Shown here in pieces: positions 1 to 9,597 of a DNA stretch of 64,000 bases (the first letter of the stretch is position 1; each line of letters starts with the position of its first letter). The stretch is from NCBI GenBank assembly GCA_030148745.1, contig JASBSV010000044.1, positions 1 to 64,000 of the forward strand. Reading direction: 5' to 3'. The stretch is from Paracoccaceae bacterium. Lineage in GTDB: Bacteria; Pseudomonadota; Alphaproteobacteria; Rhodobacterales; Rhodobacteraceae. The notes below the pieces were generated by a model, which did not search any database, had not been told where the DNA came from, and worked only from the letters and a program-made list of their open reading frames with translations. The position numbers were made by a program, and so were the translations under genes.

Positions 1-220
1 GGGTGCTGAGTTGCACCTGCACGAACGCCTGGACATGCAGGCCCACGCCTTCGGGCGAAACCACCGCGCGCGCACCCGGCACGATGCCCGCGGTTTTCAG
101 CCGTTGCCGCCTGCGCCCGGCCTGGCTGGGCGACAGGTTCAGCATCTCGCCCAGGTCCTGCACAGTCAGATGTGCATTGTCCTGGATGGCCTTGAGCAGG
201 CGGCGGTCCGTGTCATCCAT
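1..220 (-). CDS. Lrp/AsnC family transcriptional regulator (partial, runs off window start)
   Basis: Reverse-strand translation begins MDDTDRRLLKAIQDNAHLTVQDLGEMLNLSPSQAGRRRQRL..., a typical AsnC/Lrp HTH; divergent from hppD. Confidence 0.85.
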   Translation of the reverse strand, partial: MDDTDRRLLKAIQDNAHLTVQDLGEMLNLSPSQAGRRRQRLKTAGIVPGARAVVSPEGVGLHVQAFVQVQLST

Positions 221-364
221 CCTGTGCGCAATCCTCGCGCAAAATTCAATAATGGCGCAATTAATTCGCGCGCATCAAAAGGTATCATCATTCCTTCGCG
301 CAAACAACGCGCAAGGCATGCGGTATCCTCCCTGTCGCGAGCAGAATCATTCAGGAGACAAGAC

Positions 365-1462
365 ATGGGCCCCTTTCCGCATAGCGCCCCCCGCGCGACG
401 ATTTCCCCCGACAACCCCGCCGGTACCGACGGGTTCGAATTCGTCGAATTTGCCCATCCCGATCCTGAGGTGCTGCGCGATCTTTTTGCCAGGATGGGCT
501 ATGTCCATACCGCCAGCCACAAGAGCAAAGCGATCGAGCTTTGGCAGCAGGGCGATATCACCTATGTCATCAATAACGAGCCGGGCGGCCACGCGCGCGA
601 ATTTGTCACCCGCCACGGCCCCTGCGCCGCTTCGATGGGCTGGCGTGTTGTCGATGCCGCCCATGCCCTGCGCCATGCCCTGTCGCGGGGCGCGCGCGAA
701 TATACCGGGCCGGGCAAGTTGATGGATGTTCCGGCGATCATCGGCATCGGCGGCTCGCTCATCTATCTGGTCGACAAATATTACGAGACCAGCGCCTATA
801 ACGAGGAATTCAACTGGATCAGCCGGGCCCATCCCGAAGGCGTGGGCTTTTATTATCTCGATCACCTGACCCATAATGTTCACAAGGGGAATATGGACAG
901 CTGGTTCAGGTTCTATGGCGATATCTTTAATTTCCGCGAGATCCGCTTTTTCGACATCGAAGGGAAATATACCGGCCTTCTCAGCCGCGCGCTGACCTCA
1001 CCCTGCGGCCGGATCCGCATTCCGATCAATGAGGACCGGGGCGAGAAGGGGCAGATCGTGGAATACCTCAAACGCTACAATGGCGAGGGGATTCAGCATA
1101 TTGCGGTGGGCGCGCGCGATATCTATGCGGCAACCGATGCGATTGCCGGGCGCGGGATCAAGTTCATGCCCAAGCCGCCCAAGGCCTATTACGAGAAGAG
1201 CCATGATCGCGTTACCGGCCATCAGGAGCCGCTGGAGCGGATGATGAAACATGGCATCCTGATCGACGGCGAAGGCGTCGTCGATGGCGGGCAAACCCGG
1301 ATCCTTTTGCAGATATTTTCCAAAACCCTGATCGGCCCGATCTTTTTCGAGTTCATTCAGCGCAAGGGCGATGATGGATTTGGCGAGGGTAATTTCAAAG
1401 CGCTCTTTGAATCGATCGAGCAGGATCAGATCGAACGCGGCGTTCTGGGCGCGGCCTCGTGA
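365..1462 (+). CDS. hppD: 4-hydroxyphenylpyruvate dioxygenase
   Basis: Translation from ATG 365 (MGPFPHSAPRATISPDNPAGTDGFEFVEFAHPD...GVGFYYLDHLTHNV...GEGIQHIA...FFEFIQRKGDDGFGEGNFKALFESIE) has HPPD-type motifs. Confidence 0.95.
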   Translation: MGPFPHSAPRATISPDNPAGTDGFEFVEFAHPDPEVLRDLFARMGYVHTASHKSKAIELWQQGDITYVINNEPGGHAREFVTRHGPCAASMGWRVVDAAHALRHALSRGAREYTGPGKLMDVPAIIGIGGSLIYLVDKYYETSAYNEEFNWISRAHPEGVGFYYLDHLTHNVHKGNMDSWFRFYGDIFNFREIRFFDIEGKYTGLLSRALTSPCGRIRIPINEDRGEKGQIVEYLKRYNGEGIQHIAVGARDIYAATDAIAGRGIKFMPKPPKAYYEKSHDRVTGHQEPLERMMKHGILIDGEGVVDGGQTRILLQIFSKTLIGPIFFEFIQRKGDDGFGEGNFKALFESIEQDQIERGVLGAAS

Positions 1463-1484
1463 TCCGGGTGCGCGTCGGGGCGGT

Positions 1485-3917
1485 TCAGCCCGAGGGCATT
1501 TTCAGAACGATATTGCGGCCCCGTTTGACATAGCGAAGCTCGGTCTCGCCGATGGTGGTGACCTTGCCGCCATCCACCTTGTCACCCACCGACACTTTGA
1601 TATAGCGCCCGCTGGACAGCCGCACCAGCGCCCGGCGCTGGTTGGGGGTGCCGTAGACACCGATCAGATTGACCTTTCTGAGGTGAATGGCATCGGCCTG
1701 GGTTGCGCGGCGCGCGACCGAGGCGCGGGTAGGAACCGACGGGGCCACCGTCGCGGCCGGCGGGGTGGTCATTGCAACGCGCGGCGCGGCCTCTTTGGCC
1801 TGCTGTTCGACCGATTTTTTTGCGCCGGCATCATTGGCGCGCGCCAGCGCCACCAGAACCACCATATTCGACGGCCGTTTTGCCGGGGTGCGCGAACGGC
1901 TGACCGCCTGTTTGGTCGGGGCCTGATCGACCGCCGCGTCGTTTTGCGGCGAGTTTGGGCGCGGCGAGGGGCGTAGCGCCGCCATTTCCTTGCGGCTGCG
2001 TCCGGCGAACTGGCTGCGCTCGGCCTTTTCGATCAGGTTGCCGGGGCGGGCACGCGGCGGGGTCGCGGCGATTTTCGGCGCCTCGGGCAGGGCCTGAGGC
2101 GGCGGCGCGGTGCCGGGCCGGTTGCGCGGCGGGGTCGGGGGGCGGCCGGCATAGATCATCACGCCATCGGGCGACATCGTCCCCTCGGGCGTGGGAACGA
2201 CCCGGCCCTTGGCGTCCAGAACAAAGCGCGTTCCAAAGGGCGCGGGCGAGGGCATCGCCAGCGGGGGCGCATCATGCGGCCCTTCGACCTCGGGCAGGGC
2301 CACCGCATCCTGCGAGGACAAAAGCGGCTCGATCGAGGCGATATAGAGGTTGTCCAGCCCGTCTTCCTCGGGGCGCGGGCTGGCGGCGGGGGGCAATTGC
2401 CAGATCCCGGTTTTTGCGTAAAAGGCCCGCGCGGTTTCGCCGTCGACCAGAACCCCGGGCGCGGGGCTGGCCCGGTCCAGGCTTGCGGGATCCTGCGGCG
2501 GTACATTGATGGGCTGATCAGGCGCGGGCGACACTACCTCTACAGCAGGCGCGCCTTGCGGATCGGGGGGCGGCGGGCCAAGCAGGGCAAGATCGTTATT
2601 GGCCTGATCGGCGGCCTCTTCAGGGTCCATCGCGACGGCCGGGGGCGGCCCTTCAAACAATGTCGCCAGCCCGCGCGGCGACATCAGCGTGGCCCAGATC
2701 GCAATCGCGACAAGAATGGCCAGAAGGGCCGCCACCACAAGCACCCCCCATGTACGCAGCCGTGCGCGCGGGGCGGAGGGGCGGTTGCGGGCGCCAAAGA
2801 TGGTCAGTGCCTCGGCCTCATCCGCTGGCCGGCTGAGGGTCGAGGCCGCGGCGTTGCCTGCCGGGGTCGCCGGCGCGATTGCCGCGCCCAGAGGCGGGGT
2901 TTCCTGCGGCGCCTTCTGCGGGGCTTTTCGTGCCACGGGCGCAGGTTTGGGCGCTTTTTCCGGTGCCTTTGCCTTATCCGGCGCCTTATCGGCACTCTTT
3001 TCAGCGCCCGTTTCAGCGCTCTTGGCCGGCGCTTTCGCCGCTGCGCTGCCATTTTCGGACGCCAGAACCAGAACATCCTGCGGCCCGACCGGCGGGGCGG
3101 CTTTGGTCTCTTTGCCCGCGTTTGGGGCATGGGCCGAAGGCGCGGGCGGCGGGGTTTGTTTTGCGCCGGCCAGCGGCGGGCCTACGGGCACGAAGGAAAT
3201 ACGCGCCGGGGTTGCCATGACCTCTTTGATGGCGGCGTCCTCGGCCGCAAGGCCGGCCTCGTCGCGGCGGCTTTGAAAGGTCGGCTCGCGGCGCGGCGCG
3301 GCCTTCCGGCGGGTGCCTTGGTCGGGCGAGGCGCCTGGCGTCTTGTCGGGGCCGGCTGCCTGCGCTTTGGCGTCGCCCAGAATGACGATGCTCTGGCTGT
3401 CGCGGTCGACCACCTCGGCGCCGTCCAGCACGGCGTCAGCCGCCGCTGCCAGTCCGAAAAACGGCTCTCCCCTGAAATTGCCAGCCTCGGGAATGGCGAC
3501 GAAAGAGACCGGGTTGAACTTGTGGCGGGTGGCAAATTCCTCGGCCTCCGACAGGGTCTCCGAGGCCACAGCGGCCACCGCGCAGCGATCGCCCGAGGCC
3601 TCCCAGTCGAAGGTCAGCTCATCGGCGGCATAGGGCGTCAGCCCGTCCAGTGCGCTGCGGATCTGCTCGAAACGTTCAGCCTTGCCCGGGCCGGGGGCGG
3701 TGACGGTCGTATAAAGGATCTGCGAGTTCGGAATGACCAGTTTGCAGGCCAGTCGCCCCGCCTCAAGCAGATTGGCGGTCTTGCGCGCCACCTTCAGCTT
3801 TTCGTCAAGCTCGGGGTCGTCGAATGAGATATCGGCCACGCGCTGCCATCCGCCGGAAACCCGGTGGAGCAATTCGATCCCCGTATGGGAAAATTTGAGA
3901 GCGAAACTGGGCTTCAT
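1485..3917 (-). CDS. Large Pro/Ala-rich single-TM protein with PilP/GspC-like C-terminus
   Basis: 810 aa; N-term MKPSFALKFSHTGIELLHR, central Ala/Pro/Lys-rich region, TM segment, C-term VNLIGVYGTPNQRRALVRLSSGRYIKVSVGDKVDGGKV. Confidence 0.7.
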   Translation of the reverse strand: MKPSFALKFSHTGIELLHRVSGGWQRVADISFDDPELDEKLKVARKTANLLEAGRLACKLVIPNSQILYTTVTAPGPGKAERFEQIRSALDGLTPYAADELTFDWEASGDRCAVAAVASETLSEAEEFATRHKFNPVSFVAIPEAGNFRGEPFFGLAAAADAVLDGAEVVDRDSQSIVILGDAKAQAAGPDKTPGASPDQGTRRKAAPRREPTFQSRRDEAGLAAEDAAIKEVMATPARISFVPVGPPLAGAKQTPPPAPSAHAPNAGKETKAAPPVGPQDVLVLASENGSAAAKAPAKSAETGAEKSADKAPDKAKAPEKAPKPAPVARKAPQKAPQETPPLGAAIAPATPAGNAAASTLSRPADEAEALTIFGARNRPSAPRARLRTWGVLVVAALLAILVAIAIWATLMSPRGLATLFEGPPPAVAMDPEEAADQANNDLALLGPPPPDPQGAPAVEVVSPAPDQPINVPPQDPASLDRASPAPGVLVDGETARAFYAKTGIWQLPPAASPRPEEDGLDNLYIASIEPLLSSQDAVALPEVEGPHDAPPLAMPSPAPFGTRFVLDAKGRVVPTPEGTMSPDGVMIYAGRPPTPPRNRPGTAPPPQALPEAPKIAATPPRARPGNLIEKAERSQFAGRSRKEMAALRPSPRPNSPQNDAAVDQAPTKQAVSRSRTPAKRPSNMVVLVALARANDAGAKKSVEQQAKEAAPRVAMTTPPAATVAPSVPTRASVARRATQADAIHLRKVNLIGVYGTPNQRRALVRLSSGRYIKVSVGDKVDGGKVTTIGETELRYVKRGRNIVLKMPSG

Positions 3918-4088
3918 GCCTTGGCAATTTCTGTTTGGATGCGGCGGTTGTCCGGGCGCGTTGGCATGACTCTATATCACCAGCGGGTGCGTGAAAAGAA
4001 GCCACCGGCCTTTGCCCCCCATTCCGGCAGCGATTTGCAAAGCGGCGGTTTTCGATGTCTTATCGGCCCGGCAAATCCGGAGGTTTCG

Positions 4089-4775
4089 ATGCGTATTTTT
4101 CTTTTCATCCTTTGCCTTTTTCCCAGCACTCTTTGGGCTGAAAATGCGCCGGGCCAGATCACCGTCACCGGGCAGGGCAGGGCCGATGCCCAGCCGGATA
4201 TGGCAATGATTTCTGTCGGGGTCAGCTCTCAGGCGGCCTCGGCCAAACAGGCGCTGGCCCAAACCAATAGTGCCACCGCGCGGGTGTTGGAGCGCCTTAA
4301 GGCGGCGGGCATCGCGGCGCGTGATCTGCAAACCGGCGCGCTTTCGCTGTCGCCCAGATGGGATCAGCGGGGCGAGCCGGGGCAGGAGCGGGCGATCACC
4401 GGCTATCTGGCCACCAACTCGGTCCGGGTGCGGGTGCGGCAGCTGGCCGATCTTGGCAAGATGCTCGATACCGCAGTGGAGCTTGGCGCAAATCAGTTCA
4501 ACGGGCTCAGTTTCGGGCTTCAGGACCCTGGCCCGCAGACCGACAAGGCACGCCGCGCCGCCGTTGCCGACGCGCTGGCGCGGGCCCGGCTTTATGCCGC
4601 GGCAGCCGGGGTCAAACTGGGCCCGATCCTGTCGATCAGCGAGGCCGGGGTCACGCCGCCGCCGATGCCGCAGATGCGCAGCATGGCCGCCGCCGAGGCG
4701 GTGCCGCTGGCCCCGGGTGAGGTGACGCTGGAAGCCTCGGTCACGGTGGTCTTTGCCATCGGTCAGGCCGAATAG
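4089..4775 (+). CDS. SIMPL (DUF541) domain periplasmic protein
   Basis: Signal peptide MRIFLFILCLFPSTLWA then ITVTGQGRADAQPDMAMISVGVSSQA...GYLATNSVRVRVRQLADLGKMLDTAVELGANQFNGLSF. Confidence 0.85.
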   Translation: MRIFLFILCLFPSTLWAENAPGQITVTGQGRADAQPDMAMISVGVSSQAASAKQALAQTNSATARVLERLKAAGIAARDLQTGALSLSPRWDQRGEPGQERAITGYLATNSVRVRVRQLADLGKMLDTAVELGANQFNGLSFGLQDPGPQTDKARRAAVADALARARLYAAAAGVKLGPILSISEAGVTPPPMPQMRSMAAAEAVPLAPGEVTLEASVTVVFAIGQAE

Positions 4776-4827
4776 ACGGCCAGCGGCCTGGCGCGCGGCG
4801 GCAGGTGCCGCCCGCGCCGGGCTTTGA

Positions 4828-6132
4828 TCAGGAGGTCGCCTTGCTAAGCGCCTGATCGAGATCGGCGATCAGGTCATCGGCATCCTCGATCCCGATTGAC
4901 AGGCGCACGGTATTGGGCGCGGCGCCTGCGGCCTCTTGTTGTTCGGCGGTAAGTTGCCGATGCGTGGTCGAGGCCGGGTGAATGATCAGCGACCTTGTAT
5001 CGCCAAGGTTCGCCACATGGCTGAAAATCTCAAGGCTATCGACCAGTTTGACACAAGCGTCATAGCCGCCGCGCACCGCAAAGGTGAACAGCGCCCCGGC
5101 CCCGCGCGGGCAGATCTTTTTCACCCGCTTGAAACAGGGCGAGGATTCCAGCCCCGCGTAGGTCACGAAATCGACCCGCTCGTCGGCCTCAAGCCATTTG
5201 GCGATCTTTTCGGCGTTCTGGACGTGCCGCTCCATCCGCAGCGACAGGGTTTCGATCCCCATCAGCGTGTAATGCGCGGCCTGCGGGTTCATCGTCATCC
5301 CCAGATCGCGCAGCCCGATGGCTATGCCGTGGAACGTATAGGCCAGCGGGCCGAAAGTTTCATGAAACTTCAGGCCGTGATAGGCCGGCTCGGGCGCTGA
5401 AAGAGACGGGAACTTGTCGGAGGCGGACCAGTCGAACTTGCCGCTGTCGACCACAACGCCGCCGGTGACGGTTCCGTTGCCGGTCATGTATTTGGTGGTC
5501 GAATGCACCACCAGCGTCGCGCCATGTTCGATGGGGCGGCAGAGGTAGGGCGTGGCCGAGGTGTTATCGACGATCAGCGGAATACCTGCCGCATCGGCAA
5601 TGGCCGAGATGACGTCCAGATCGGTGATATAGCCGCCGGGATTGGCAATGGATTCGCAAAACACCGCGCGGGTGTCATCGTCGATTGCGGCCTTGACCGC
5701 ATCGGTGTCGTCAAAATCGACAAAGCGCGCCGACCAGCCAAAGCGTTTGATCGTCTGGCTGAACTGCGTGACCGTGCCGCCGTAAAGCCGGGTTGAGACG
5801 ACGACGTTTTTGCCCGGCGACATCAGCGGGAAAAGCGCCATGATCTGGGCCGCGTGACCGGACGAGCAGGCCACCGCGCCAACCCCGCCTTCCAATGTCG
5901 CCACACGCTCCTGCAACACCGCGTTGGTGGGGTTGGTCAGGCGCGAATAGATATAGCCGACCTCCTGCAGGTTAAACAGCGCCGCTGCATGTTCGGCGTC
6001 GCGGAAAACATAGGCCGTGGTCTGATAGATCGGCGTCTGGCGGGCACCGGTCGCAGGGTCGGGCCGGGCGCCTGCATGTACCTGCAGCGTATCAAATCCA
6101 TAGGTCGGGGCTTGCGACATCATAGTCTCCAT
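4828..6132 (-). CDS. metY: O-acetylhomoserine aminocarboxypropyltransferase / sulfhydrylase (PLP-dependent)
   Basis: MSQAPTYGFDTLQVHAGARPDPATGARQTPIYQTTAYVF...SSGHAAQ...HSTTKYMTGNGTVTGG; start may be 3-6 nt downstream. Confidence 0.9.
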   Translation of the reverse strand: METMMSQAPTYGFDTLQVHAGARPDPATGARQTPIYQTTAYVFRDAEHAAALFNLQEVGYIYSRLTNPTNAVLQERVATLEGGVGAVACSSGHAAQIMALFPLMSPGKNVVVSTRLYGGTVTQFSQTIKRFGWSARFVDFDDTDAVKAAIDDDTRAVFCESIANPGGYITDLDVISAIADAAGIPLIVDNTSATPYLCRPIEHGATLVVHSTTKYMTGNGTVTGGVVVDSGKFDWSASDKFPSLSAPEPAYHGLKFHETFGPLAYTFHGIAIGLRDLGMTMNPQAAHYTLMGIETLSLRMERHVQNAEKIAKWLEADERVDFVTYAGLESSPCFKRVKKICPRGAGALFTFAVRGGYDACVKLVDSLEIFSHVANLGDTRSLIIHPASTTHRQLTAEQQEAAGAAPNTVRLSIGIEDADDLIADLDQALSKATS

Positions 6133-6257
6133 AGTCTCCTTCAGGGCGGCAATATTTGCGCGTAGTGATCAGATCGAAACGCAGCCTAGGGTATTTGCCG
6201 GATAATGAGAACTGTGTTGGTTCGGTTTTTCGCAATCAGGTGGCGGGCAATCGAACG

Positions 6258-7262
6258 CTACCGCAGCCACAGCTTTTCGCGCTTGATCCGGTTGCGGATC
6301 GCCTGTTCGCGCCGGGGCAGATTGCTTCGGTCGAACAGGGCCCGCACCCGCCCGCCCTTGTTTTGATAGACCATCTTCTTGATCGGCTCGTATTCCTTCA
6401 GAACCTTCTTGATCTTATTGGGCGAGGCGACATCCGACAGCGCCATGATCACCGCATCGCTTTCGCGTGCATAAAGCAGCGGAAAGAGGCGATAGTGACA
6501 GCTGATGCGCCCATCAAGAAGGCCCTCGGGAATGGTGTGCCGCCCGCCGCCCAAGGCGTGGATCACCAAAGGCAGCGCCACCTGATCCAGCCATGGGTTA
6601 AGCTGCTGGCAGATCAGTTCGTCAGGCGGGTTTTGGGATATCTCAAGGGCGTATTTAAGAAATAGCTCACCGAATTTTTCGGGGCAGCCGCCGAAAAACC
6701 AGCCGGCATTGAAATAAAGGTATCTCTGCCAGTATTCGTCGGGCTGCGACAGATCGAGAGAGCTTTCAAACTCCAGCCCGAATTTGTCATAAAGCGATTT
6801 CCAGATTGCACCATATCCGGGGCCGTAAAGCTCGATCTGCGGCCATGTGCCTTCGCGCCGCATCGAGGCGCTGGGGCGCGCAAAATCGAAAGGCACCTCG
6901 GTCAGATCGCCGGTGATCAGCGTGTCACTGTCGAAAAAGACAAAGGGCTCACCCGCGGGCAGGGTGGTCAGGCCTTCGATCTTGTTGCCATAGGGGTAGC
7001 TTTCGCCGAAATGGCGGCTTTCAAAGCCCACAACCTCGGCGCCCAGTTCGGCCAGCAGGTCATAGACCGGTTGCGAGCCGATCCGCGGATCGGCAGACCA
7101 GCGCGGGCCGGGCTGCGGCTCGGCAATGATCAGCCGGCCTTTGAAGCCGGGCGAATAGCGCCGCAGCGAGGCGGCGAAAAGCGCTGCCTCATATCCGATG
7201 CGCCCGGACTGGCCGACGACCATGATGTTGAAACTTCCGCCGCTTCCGGACGTCTTTGCCAT
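6258..7262 (-). CDS. Glycosyltransferase-like protein with DxD motif
   Basis: FFDSDTLITGDL and FNAGWFFGG motifs; starts MAKTSGSGGSFNIMVVGQ. Confidence 0.6.
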   Translation of the reverse strand: MAKTSGSGGSFNIMVVGQSGRIGYEAALFAASLRRYSPGFKGRLIIAEPQPGPRWSADPRIGSQPVYDLLAELGAEVVGFESRHFGESYPYGNKIEGLTTLPAGEPFVFFDSDTLITGDLTEVPFDFARPSASMRREGTWPQIELYGPGYGAIWKSLYDKFGLEFESSLDLSQPDEYWQRYLYFNAGWFFGGCPEKFGELFLKYALEISQNPPDELICQQLNPWLDQVALPLVIHALGGGRHTIPEGLLDGRISCHYRLFPLLYARESDAVIMALSDVASPNKIKKVLKEYEPIKKMVYQNKGGRVRALFDRSNLPRREQAIRNRIKREKLWLR

Positions 7263-7389
7263 TCTACCCCTGCCACTCGCCGCTGTGCTGTGCCGCACCT
7301 TTACGGCCCAGTATTAACGGCAACGGGCGCTGCGGCAAACCGAAGAATGCGCCGGGCGCCAAGCCGGGCGTTTCCGGCTTAGCCCGGCA

Positions 7390-8796
7390 TCAGCCCAGCA
7401 AGAGCCCCGGCAGGAAAAGAACGATCTGAGGGAAGGCCACCAGACCGGCGATGGTGGCCGCATCGGCCAGAAAGAAGGGCGCGGTGCCGCGAAACACATC
7501 CTGAACCGAAATATCGGGGCGCACGCCGGCCACGACAAAGCAGTTCAGCCCGATGGGCGGGGTGATCAGACAAAGCTCGGCCATTTTTACCACGATGATC
7601 CCGAACCAGATCGCGGCCTGTGTCGAGGTCATGCCAAAGGCGCTGTCGGCGACCGAGACGCCCTCGCCGCCGTTCAGCGCGATGATCGCGGGAAAGACGA
7701 TCGGCAGGGTCAGCAAAAGCATCCCGATGGCATCCATGAACATGCCCAGCACCGCATAGGCCAGAAGGATCAGCAAAAGGGTGATCATCGGCGATTGATG
7801 CAGCCCGCTGATCCAGTCGGCGAAGGCGCCGGGAAGATCGGCAAAGCCCAGAAAGCGCACATAGATCAAAACCCCCCAGATGATGGTAAAGATCATCACG
7901 CTCAGCTTGGCGGTCTCCAGCAGCGCCGATTTAAGCTCGGGCCAGCGCATGCCGCGATAAAGCGCGATCAGAAAGACCACAAAGGCCCCCAGCGCGCCGC
8001 CCTCGGTGGGCGTGCCCCATGCATCGCCGCCAAAGGGGTTGTAGATGAACAGGATGATGATCATCACCACAAAGACGATGGGCAGGGCGCCGGGCAGGGC
8101 CTCAAACCGCTCGCGCCAGCTAAAGCCTGTGACAGGGGGGCCAAGCTTTTTCCAGCCCACCGCCATGCCGATCACCAGCGCGGCATAGATCACCGCCGAA
8201 AAGGCGCCGGGAATGAACCCTGCCAGCAGGAGCGAGCCGACGTCCTGTTCGACGATGATCGCATAGATCACCAGAATGGCCGAGGGCGGGATCAGCGAGG
8301 CCAGAGTGCCAGCCGCCGCCACGACACCGGCGGCAAAGCGGCGGTCATAGCCGATGGCCAGCATTTCGGGGATCGCGATGCGGGCAAAGACCGCCGAAGT
8401 AGCAACCGAAGCGCCCGAGACCGCGGCAAAGCCCGCGGTGGCAAAGATGGTCGATACCCCAAGCCCGCCCGGAAGCCGGCCGACCCAGCGCTTGGCAGCG
8501 GTAAAGAGCGCTTTGGTCAGCCCTGCGTAATAAGCGAGGTACCCGATCAGGATGAAGGTGGGAATGAGCGACAGCGCCTGCGAGGAGACTTTGGAATGCG
8601 GCACCTGACCTGCGGTTTTGACACCGATCGTCAGCGCCCAGAAGAAGGCCTGCGGATCATAGCCTTTCTTGGCCCAGAAGATCCAGACGAGGCCGGTGAC
8701 ACCGGCGATTGCGGCGGCAAAGGCGACGCGGGTGCCGATCAGCACCATGATCAGCATTAAGCCGGTGACGATAAGGCCGATATCAATGGGTGCCAT
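7390..8796 (-). CDS. dctM: TRAP transporter large permease (DctM family)
   Basis: Multi-TM; GASVATSAVFARIAIPEMLAIGYDRRFAAGVVAAAGTLASLIPPS is a TRAP-large-permease signature. Confidence 0.93.
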   Translation of the reverse strand: MAPIDIGLIVTGLMLIMVLIGTRVAFAAAIAGVTGLVWIFWAKKGYDPQAFFWALTIGVKTAGQVPHSKVSSQALSLIPTFILIGYLAYYAGLTKALFTAAKRWVGRLPGGLGVSTIFATAGFAAVSGASVATSAVFARIAIPEMLAIGYDRRFAAGVVAAAGTLASLIPPSAILVIYAIIVEQDVGSLLLAGFIPGAFSAVIYAALVIGMAVGWKKLGPPVTGFSWRERFEALPGALPIVFVVMIIILFIYNPFGGDAWGTPTEGGALGAFVVFLIALYRGMRWPELKSALLETAKLSVMIFTIIWGVLIYVRFLGFADLPGAFADWISGLHQSPMITLLLILLAYAVLGMFMDAIGMLLLTLPIVFPAIIALNGGEGVSVADSAFGMTSTQAAIWFGIIVVKMAELCLITPPIGLNCFVVAGVRPDISVQDVFRGTAPFFLADAATIAGLVAFPQIVLFLPGLLLG

Positions 8797-8891
8797 GGTG
8801 CAAGTCTTTCAAGCGCTGTTGCGAAGGCCGGGTTGGGGCCGCCTCCGGCGGGGATATTTTTACCAAGAGGAAGAGGGGGCGGGGGCGCCGG

Positions 8892-9530
8892 TCATGGGCT
8901 GTCATCAAAGCCGGACACGGTGTCGGCTTCATGCGCGGCCTGGGCTGCGGCGTCTTCCACCAGCGGGACCGCCACCGGGTGCGGATCATTGGTGATGAAG
9001 GCGCGGCCATAGCCCCAGAGCTGGAGCGCAAGGCGCAGGCAGAGCAGCGCAAAGGCCAGCGGGATCATCAGTTTTCCCGGCCAGAGCGGCAGGGAGATAT
9101 CCATTGAGCTGTCGCGCGACCACAGCGGGGCGGAGAAATCGAAGCTGCGCTGGAAATGCGCCCAGCTGCCCCAGACCAGCAGGATCATCAGGATGAGCAT
9201 GAAGAGGACTGACAGGAACTCGGCCGCCCAGAGGGCGCGGCCGCGCAGTTTGCCCACCAATATGTCCATGCGGATATGGCCGCCGTCGCGCTGGGTATAG
9301 GCAACGCCCATCACGGCGATCAGTGGCATGGCCTGTTCGATCCAGTCGACATAGCCGGGCAGCGGCGCGTTGAAGAAATTGCGCCCCCCGACCGAAACCA
9401 CCGCCAGAAGCATCAGGGCGAAGACGGCGATGCCCGATACCAGTGCAAAAAGCCGTTCGAGCCGATAGATGGCCTGATCAAGATGGCTGTAGCCTGAGCC
9501 ATCCGTCAGGACGGACGAATGTCCGGCCAT
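8892..9530 (-). CDS. dctQ: TRAP transporter small permease (DctQ family)
   Basis: Four-TM protein between dctP and dctM; RNFFNAPLPGYVDWIEQAMPLIAVMGVAYTQRDGGHIRMDI. Confidence 0.9.
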   Translation of the reverse strand: MAGHSSVLTDGSGYSHLDQAIYRLERLFALVSGIAVFALMLLAVVSVGGRNFFNAPLPGYVDWIEQAMPLIAVMGVAYTQRDGGHIRMDILVGKLRGRALWAAEFLSVLFMLILMILLVWGSWAHFQRSFDFSAPLWSRDSSMDISLPLWPGKLMIPLAFALLCLRLALQLWGYGRAFITNDPHPVAVPLVEDAAAQAAHEADTVSGFDDSP

Positions 9531-9597
9531 GAAACCTCTCCTTGTTATTCGGGGTGGGGCCGCCGCCTTTTTGTCGCGGCGGCCCCGGATTTGGCGG

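Noticed and set aside
2274-3827. 517-aa plus-strand ORF
   Set aside because: Shadow of the Pro/Ala-rich minus-strand gene.
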